DNA of 64,000 nt, from positions 4,370,001-4,434,000 of the forward strand of contig CM040744.1 in assembly GCA_022829145.1 (NCBI GenBank), in the 5' to 3' direction. A program made the position numbers and the translations under genes. Below are positions 59,256 through 64,000 of this stretch, one piece after another. The notes under the pieces are model-generated. The model did not search any database and was not told the DNA's origin. It worked only from the letters and a program-made list of their open reading frames with translations. Source of the DNA: Albula goreensis (lineage: Eukaryota > Chordata > Actinopteri > Albuliformes > Albulidae). The first letter of the stretch is position 1. Each line of letters begins with the position of its first letter.

Positions 59256-59404
59256 TTAAGCTGTGTGCCATTGTGCTGAACGTTTTCGTGTTGTTACCCT
59301 GGCTGGAGACATTTCAAAAACATGCCAGATACAAAAGGTTTTCTGTCCTTCAGTACTTCAAAATTCAGCTTCATACAGCATCAACTCATCACTAGAGAAG
59401 ATGT

Positions 59405-59611
59405 TTGTGTCTTTGTGTTGTGTGTGTGTGTGCGCGTGTAAGATTGTGTGTATGTGTGTGCATGTTAGTGTGTGTTTATGCATGTGTGAGTGTTTATGTG
59501 TGTCTGTGTGTGAGAGAGTGTGTGTATATGGTTTTGTGTTTATGTGAGTGTGAGAGTGTGTGTGCGTGTGTGTGTATCTGCATGCATGTGCGTGTCATCT
59601 GCATGCATGTG

Positions 59612-59659
<48 letters not shown>

Positions 59660-59700
59660 TGTGTGTGCGCGTGCGCGTGTGTGTGTGCGTGTGTGCATTT
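59405..59700. repeat. (GT)n/(GC) compound microsatellite
   Basis: GT-rich stretch with a long pure run at about 59608-59657 and a GTGCGCGTGCGCGTGTG segment at 59663-59681. Confidence 0.93.
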
Positions 59701-60590
59701 GAGTGAGCGTTGGTGTGCGGGTTTGGAGCGTCTCGCCACTGACATGATAGTGTCACTGCTCAGATGCCATGGTAAACAGAACATTTTCTATTCCCATCTC
59801 TCTTGTGTTCAGGTGAAGGAGATGTGAATAAACCTCTCAGGATATATGAGAAAGTTGTTAAGGACTAATGAAATGTTCCTTTTCCGCTTCGTTCTGTTTG
59901 CAAACTGAAATTGTGTTTTTTTTTTTTACTGGTCGGGATTCCAACCACTCAACTTCTGATCGTGTTCCCAAAGTTTTGTGGACTTTCTGCCGTAGTCCCC
60001 TGCAGTCTGATTGGTCCCAGCAGATTTCTGAGGGTGTATTTGGATGGTGTTGGCACACCGCGCTCCCTGCGTCCTTACCCTTGTCCCTGCCTGTGTCCTT
60101 ACCTGTTTCCCTACCTGTGTCTCTGCTCAGCTCTCCGGCCGAACGCTGCAATTTGGCGCTGCTGGGGGCTGAGTTGCCTCAGGCATTTGGGGATTTGCCT
60201 CTGGCTCCATGGACATGCTAATTTGCTAATTTAGCTCACCTCTGCTCAGCCTGCCGCTTTTAAGGTCAGCAATCTGTGGAGCAGTGGGGTTTGCGCTCAT
60301 GCTAAATGGAGCGCTTGCTAATTCCCTTTCATTCCCCTCTTCTTGTGCCTCTGCTATTTGCATTAATGTCAGGCTGGAGATGAAAGCGCAGGCCATTATT
60401 TTAACATGTACATGCTAACGCGCTCACGCGAGCGCCTCCAGAACATCACGTTGTCTTGTTTTGTTCAGAATTTCTTTGATCAGCTTCTCTTGTTCCCATG
60501 TGTTTGTGCTTGTGTGCATTTATATATGCATACGTATGTGTGTGTTCTCAATATGTGTGGGTGCATATATATTCTTTTCATGTGTGTGCT
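59701..60590. other. unique intron 5 sequence
   Basis: A short TGTCCCTGCCTGTGTCCTTACC repeat lies near 60078-60125. No gene. Confidence 0.55.
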
Positions 60591-60596
60591 TTGTGA

Positions 60597-60661
<65 letters not shown>

Positions 60662-60850
60662 TTGTGTGTGTGTGTGTGTGCACGTATGTGTTAGGGTGTG
60701 TGTGTGCGTATGTGAGAGAGAAAGAGAGAGAGAGAGAGAGGGTGTTTGTGTGTGTGTGTGAAAGAGAGAGAGGGTGTTTGTGTGTGTGTGTGTGTATATG
60801 TGTGTTTGTGCTTATATATGTGTGTGTGTTTGTGTATATGTTTGTGACTG
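60591..60850. repeat. (GT)n and (GA)n compound microsatellite
   Basis: Alternating GT and GA runs, with the longest GA run at about 60620-60659. Confidence 0.95.
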
Positions 60851-61879
60851 AGGGTAAGGGCAGGTGTTTGTTTGTGATGTAGGAGAGTAAACCTGACTTG
60901 GTAAGGACAGGCGTGTGTGTTTGTGTGTGTGTTCGTGTGTGCACGTGCGTACATACTGTGGGACATGAACTGTGCCTTTAACAGGTGAGGTGTGCTGGTT
61001 TGTTGGTGCGTTGGGAGACCCCTCAGAGTGACGGACAGGTGAGGGTTTCTCTTCTTGTTGAGAAATGAGTTTGGCCTTCTATCATTATCCAGCTCAGGCC
61101 TGCTGGGAGACCCACACAGTGATGGACAGACAGGGACAGAGAGAGAGAGAACCACTGAGGGCTGATGGACGGCAAGGTGAAAGTGAGGGAGGGGAGAGGA
61201 GGAGAGGAGAGGCTGACATTGTGAAAGTGTGGGGCAGCTCACTCCTGCTCCTCTGGGGCTTTCTCCCTCATTGATTGGGCAGTAATGAATGGAGCAGGGT
61301 CGAGTCTGAGGGGGGGCAAAGGGGGTGGGCTTAATCCACCAATTTGCCGACTCACCTGTTTGAGTTACATGGTGCCATAAAGCGTCCTGGCCCATAAAAA
61401 TGACATGGTTACAGGAGAATGTGTGGCCGCTAATCGCCAGGGCTGTCTGCCCCCCCCGCTGCTGCAAGGGACAGAGAAAGAATATAAGACCTTCGTAAAA
61501 ACAAGCATCCATTTCACGTTGATGTGGCTGTATTTAATTTTCTCAATGTTATTGTTATGTTACGTTGTTACGTTGTGTAAATTTACATTATGTGAATGGC
61601 CACTTGGTAGATAATAAGCCGTGATTACAGGGAGAGGAAACCATGCTAGGAAAGCTGTCGGCTTTATAGAAATGAGTCTCAAAGAAAAGAACATTTCATT
61701 TGAAAACAATTTTCGAATCTTGGTTCATTTGTAACATGCGGACACACACACACACACAGATGCATGCAGACACATGCATAGATATGCAAACGCAAACACA
61801 CACTCCCTGTGTGCTCACATTCTCTGTATTCTGTATCCCAGAATCCTGTGAGATGCTGAGTTGCATCTGTGTATGTGCA
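60851..61879. other. unique intron 5 sequence
   Basis: Unique apart from a short (CA)n run at 61743-61759. No gene. Confidence 0.55.
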
Positions 61880-63258
61880 GTCTGTGCTGATCAGCTGTAC
61901 AGTCTGTGCTGTGTATGTCTTAGTGCAGTTTGTGCTGATCAGCAGTGTGTGGCTTAGTGCAGTCTGTGCTGATCAGCGTGTGGCTTAGTGCAGTCTGTGC
62001 TGATCAGCAGTGTGTCTTAGTGCAGTCTGTGCTGATCAGCGGTGTGGCTTAGTGCAGTCTGTGTGGATCAGCGGTGTGGCTTAGTGCAGTCTGTGTGGAT
62101 CAGTCTGTGCGGTATGGCTCTGTACAGTCTGAGCTGATCAGCAATGTGGCTTAGTGCAGTCTGTGTGGATCAGCAGTGTGTCTTAGTGCAGTCTGTGCTG
62201 ATCAGCGGTGTGGCTTAGTGCAGTCTGTGTGGATCAGCAGTATGTCTTAGTGCAGTCTGTGTGGATCAGCAGTATGTCTTAGCGCAGTCTGTGTGGATCA
62301 GCAGTGTGGCTTAGTGCAGTCTGTGTGGATCAGCAGTATGTCTTAGTGCAGTCTGTGTGGATTCAGCGGTGTGGCTTAGTGCAGTCTGTGTGGATCAGCG
62401 GTGTGGCTTAGTAGTGCAGTAGCCTGTGCTGATCAGCGGTGTGGCTTAGTGCAGTCTGTGTGGATCAGCGGTGTGGCTTAGTGCAGTCTGTGTGGATCAG
62501 CAGTATGTCTTAGCGCAGTCTGTGTGGATCAGCAGTGTGGCTTAGTGCAGTCTGTGTGGATCAGCAGTATGTCTTAGTGCAGTCTGTGTGGATCAGCGGT
62601 GTGGCTTAGTGCAGTCTGTGCTGATCAGCGGTGTGGCTTAGTGCAGTCTGTGCTGATCAGCGGTGTGGCTTAGTGCAGTCTGTGCTGATCAGCAGTGTGT
62701 CTTAGTGCAGTCTGTGCTGATCAGCGGTGTGGCTTAGTGCAGTCTGTGTGGATCAGCGGTGTGGCTTAGTGCAGTCTGTGCTGATCAGCGGTGTGGCTTA
62801 GTGCAGTCTGTGCTGATCAGCGGTGTGGCTTAGTGCAGTCTGTGTGGATCAGCGGTGTGGCTTAGTACAGTCTGTGTGGATCAGCAGTATGTCTTAGCGC
62901 AGTCTGTGTGGATCAGCAGTGTGGCTTAGTGCAGTCTGTGTGGATCAGCAGTATGTCTTAGTGCAGTCTGTGCTGATCAGCGGTGTGGCTTAGTGCAGTC
63001 TGTGCTGGATCAGCGGTGTGGCTTAGTGCAGTCTGTGTGGATCAGCGGTGTGGCCTAGTGCAGTCTGTGTGGATCAGCGGTGTGGCTTAGTGCAGTCTGT
63101 GCTGATCAGCGGTGTGGCTTAGTGCAGTCTGTGCTGATCAGCGCAGTGTGGCTTAGTGCAGTCTGTGCTGATCAGCGGTGTGGCTTAGTGCAGTCTGTGT
63201 GGATCAGCAGTGTGGCTTAGTGCAGTCTGTGCTGATCAGCAGTGTGGCTTAGTGCAGT
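61880..63258. repeat. 32-bp minisatellite (about 43 copies)
   Basis: Unit GCAGTCTGTGTGGATCAGCG plus GTGTGGCTTAGT, with a frequent variant carrying the palindrome GCTGATCAGC. Variants are mixed in runs rather than strictly alternating. Confidence 0.96.
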
Positions 63259-63582
63259 GTAATTATGGAGGGCAGTGTGATCATGTGGCCTGCGTTTTCG
63301 TGTGTAATTACTACTTAGCGCAGGGCTATGAATTTAGCGTAGCGGAGGCCTGTGGTCTAGAGTGCAGGCGATTATGTACTAATGAAGCTCTGAGATGGAG
63401 CCATTAGTGTTGCCCTGGTTACGTGCCTCTTAACTTCCGCTGCACTTCCTTATGCCGGGGGCCGGGGGTTGGGGGTTGGTTGGAGATTGGCGTTAAAACA
63501 TTTTTGCAGATTGTATTTTAAATGCTGGCTCTGATAGGGATGGTGTTGGACTGCTGGAGGAGACAGAATCTCTGAAGCCCAG
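63259..63582. other. unique spacer before exon 6
   Basis: Unique sequence with a G-rich patch near 63457-63481. No gene. Confidence 0.6.
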
Positions 63583-63735
63583 TATGTGTGTGTGTGTGTG
63601 TGTCTCACAGCTCAGAGATTGTGTGTGTGTGTGTGTGTGTCTCAGCTCAAAGTATGTGTGTGTGTGCATGTCTCACAGCCCAGTGTGTGTGTGTGTGTGT
63701 GTGTGTCAGCATGTGAGTGTGAGTGTGTGTGTGAT
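63583..63735. repeat. (GT)n clusters upstream of exon 6
   Basis: Four GT runs separated by CTCACAGCTCAGAG-like spacers form an imperfect tandem array ending about 90 bp before the exon 6 acceptor. Confidence 0.93.
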
Positions 63736-63827
63736 TTAGCCCTGAGTGACTGTTTAAGCTACATGTCTGTTTTATCAGTATTTTCTCTGACTGCACTGTC
63801 CTGATCTCTCCTGCTGTGTCTGCGCAG

Positions 63828-63958
63828 CTGAAGCAGCTGAGCAGTCTGGACCTGCGGCACATCTCTGAGCTCAGCAACGAGACGGTGATGGAGGTGGTGA
63901 GACAGTGCCGCAGCCTGAGCTCCCTCAACCTGTGCCTCAACTGGAGCATCAACGACAG
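63828..63958 (+). CDS. fbxl17: fbxl17 exon 6: leucine-rich repeats (last exon in window)
   Basis: 131 bases: 43 codons plus the first two bases (AG) of a split codon, donor ACAG|GTACGT. The acceptor is TGTCTGCGCAG. It encodes LKQLSSLDLRHISELSNETV, MEVVRQCRSLSSLNLCLNW and SINDR, two further leucine-rich repeats. The split codon is very probably the Arg of INDR(C), completed by the next exon outside the window. This is the first intron of the gene that does not interrupt in phase 0. A TG microsatellite cluster lies about 90-245 bp upstream of the acceptor. Confidence 0.97.
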
Positions 63959-64000
63959 GTACGTACTCACCTGTACAGGTACACAGTGACCTCTACAGCT

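Larger units (their letters stand above)
885..64000 (+). other. fbxl17: fbxl17 gene, 5' portion (six exons; 3' end outside window)
   Basis: FBXL17 is the substrate-recognition subunit of an SCF (SKP1-CUL1-F-box) ubiquitin ligase. In mammals it is known for dimerisation quality control of BTB-domain proteins, and SUFU and BACH1 have been reported as substrates. Joining the six exons gives 513 codons plus two bases with no internal stop. Approximate layout in residues: conserved start MGHLLSK, basic cluster 14-28, conserved CFLQGPCMLCFIVH block, low-complexity Ser/Val/Pro-rich linker, F-box about 256-300, then leucine-rich repeats to the end. Human FBXL17 is about 701 residues; here the N-terminal linker looks shorter and the final repeats and C-terminal tail are missing because the window ends. 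Intron lengths are 1523, 332, 1542, 44212 and 13924 bp, all GT-AG. Identification rests on long near-identical blocks such as VCKYWRDLCLDFQFWKQ and RIYMQENKLVTD, recognised from the family. Confidence 0.96.

Overview
The window is vertebrate nuclear DNA, most likely from a ray-finned fish. It carries one recognisable protein-coding gene, the 5' two-thirds of fbxl17 (F-box and leucine-rich repeat protein 17), on the + strand. Six exons can be read with GT-AG splice sites and a continuous frame: 885-1673, 3197-3319, 3652-3909, 5452-5583, 49796-49903 and 63828-63958. Together they encode 513 codons plus two bases of the next codon: an N-terminal basic and low-complexity region, the SKP1-binding F-box and most of the leucine-rich repeats. 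The last exons lie beyond the right edge. No second gene, structural RNA gene or CRISPR array was found. The fish assignment is inference from the diverged fbxl17 protein, its short first exon and teleost-type interspersed repeats.

Layout: 1-884 is upstream or 5'-UTR/intronic sequence. 885-5583 is a compact four-exon block with short introns. 5584-49795 is a 44-kb intron 4. 49796-49903 is exon 5. 49904-63827 is a 14-kb intron 5. 63828-63958 is exon 6.

The introns are unusually rich in minisatellites. About thirty separate tandem arrays, with units of roughly 15-63 bp, fill about a quarter of the window by rough addition of their spans. The largest are 23050-25415 (41-bp unit), 42605-44500 (42-bp), 61880-63258 (32-bp), 31215-32515 (32-bp), 18186-19320 (28-bp) and 27500-28485 (42-bp). 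Many lack stop trinucleotides on one strand and so give long open frames that are not genes, the longest being 813 codons on the minus strand. Between them lie microsatellites, a tRNA-derived SINE on the minus strand (about 46215-46385), a likely non-autonomous DNA transposon (about 33735-34597), a related fragment (about 4800-5045), and unique tracts, some of which look like conserved non-coding elements.

Points most worth a second look: a triplicated 3' splice-site region before exon 4 that offers an in-frame 14-residue alternative; a possible myristoylation-plus-polybasic N-terminus; five inverted CCAAT boxes spaced exactly 33 bp apart; two near-perfect CTCF motifs facing a third 48 kb away; and minisatellites placed directly against splice donors.
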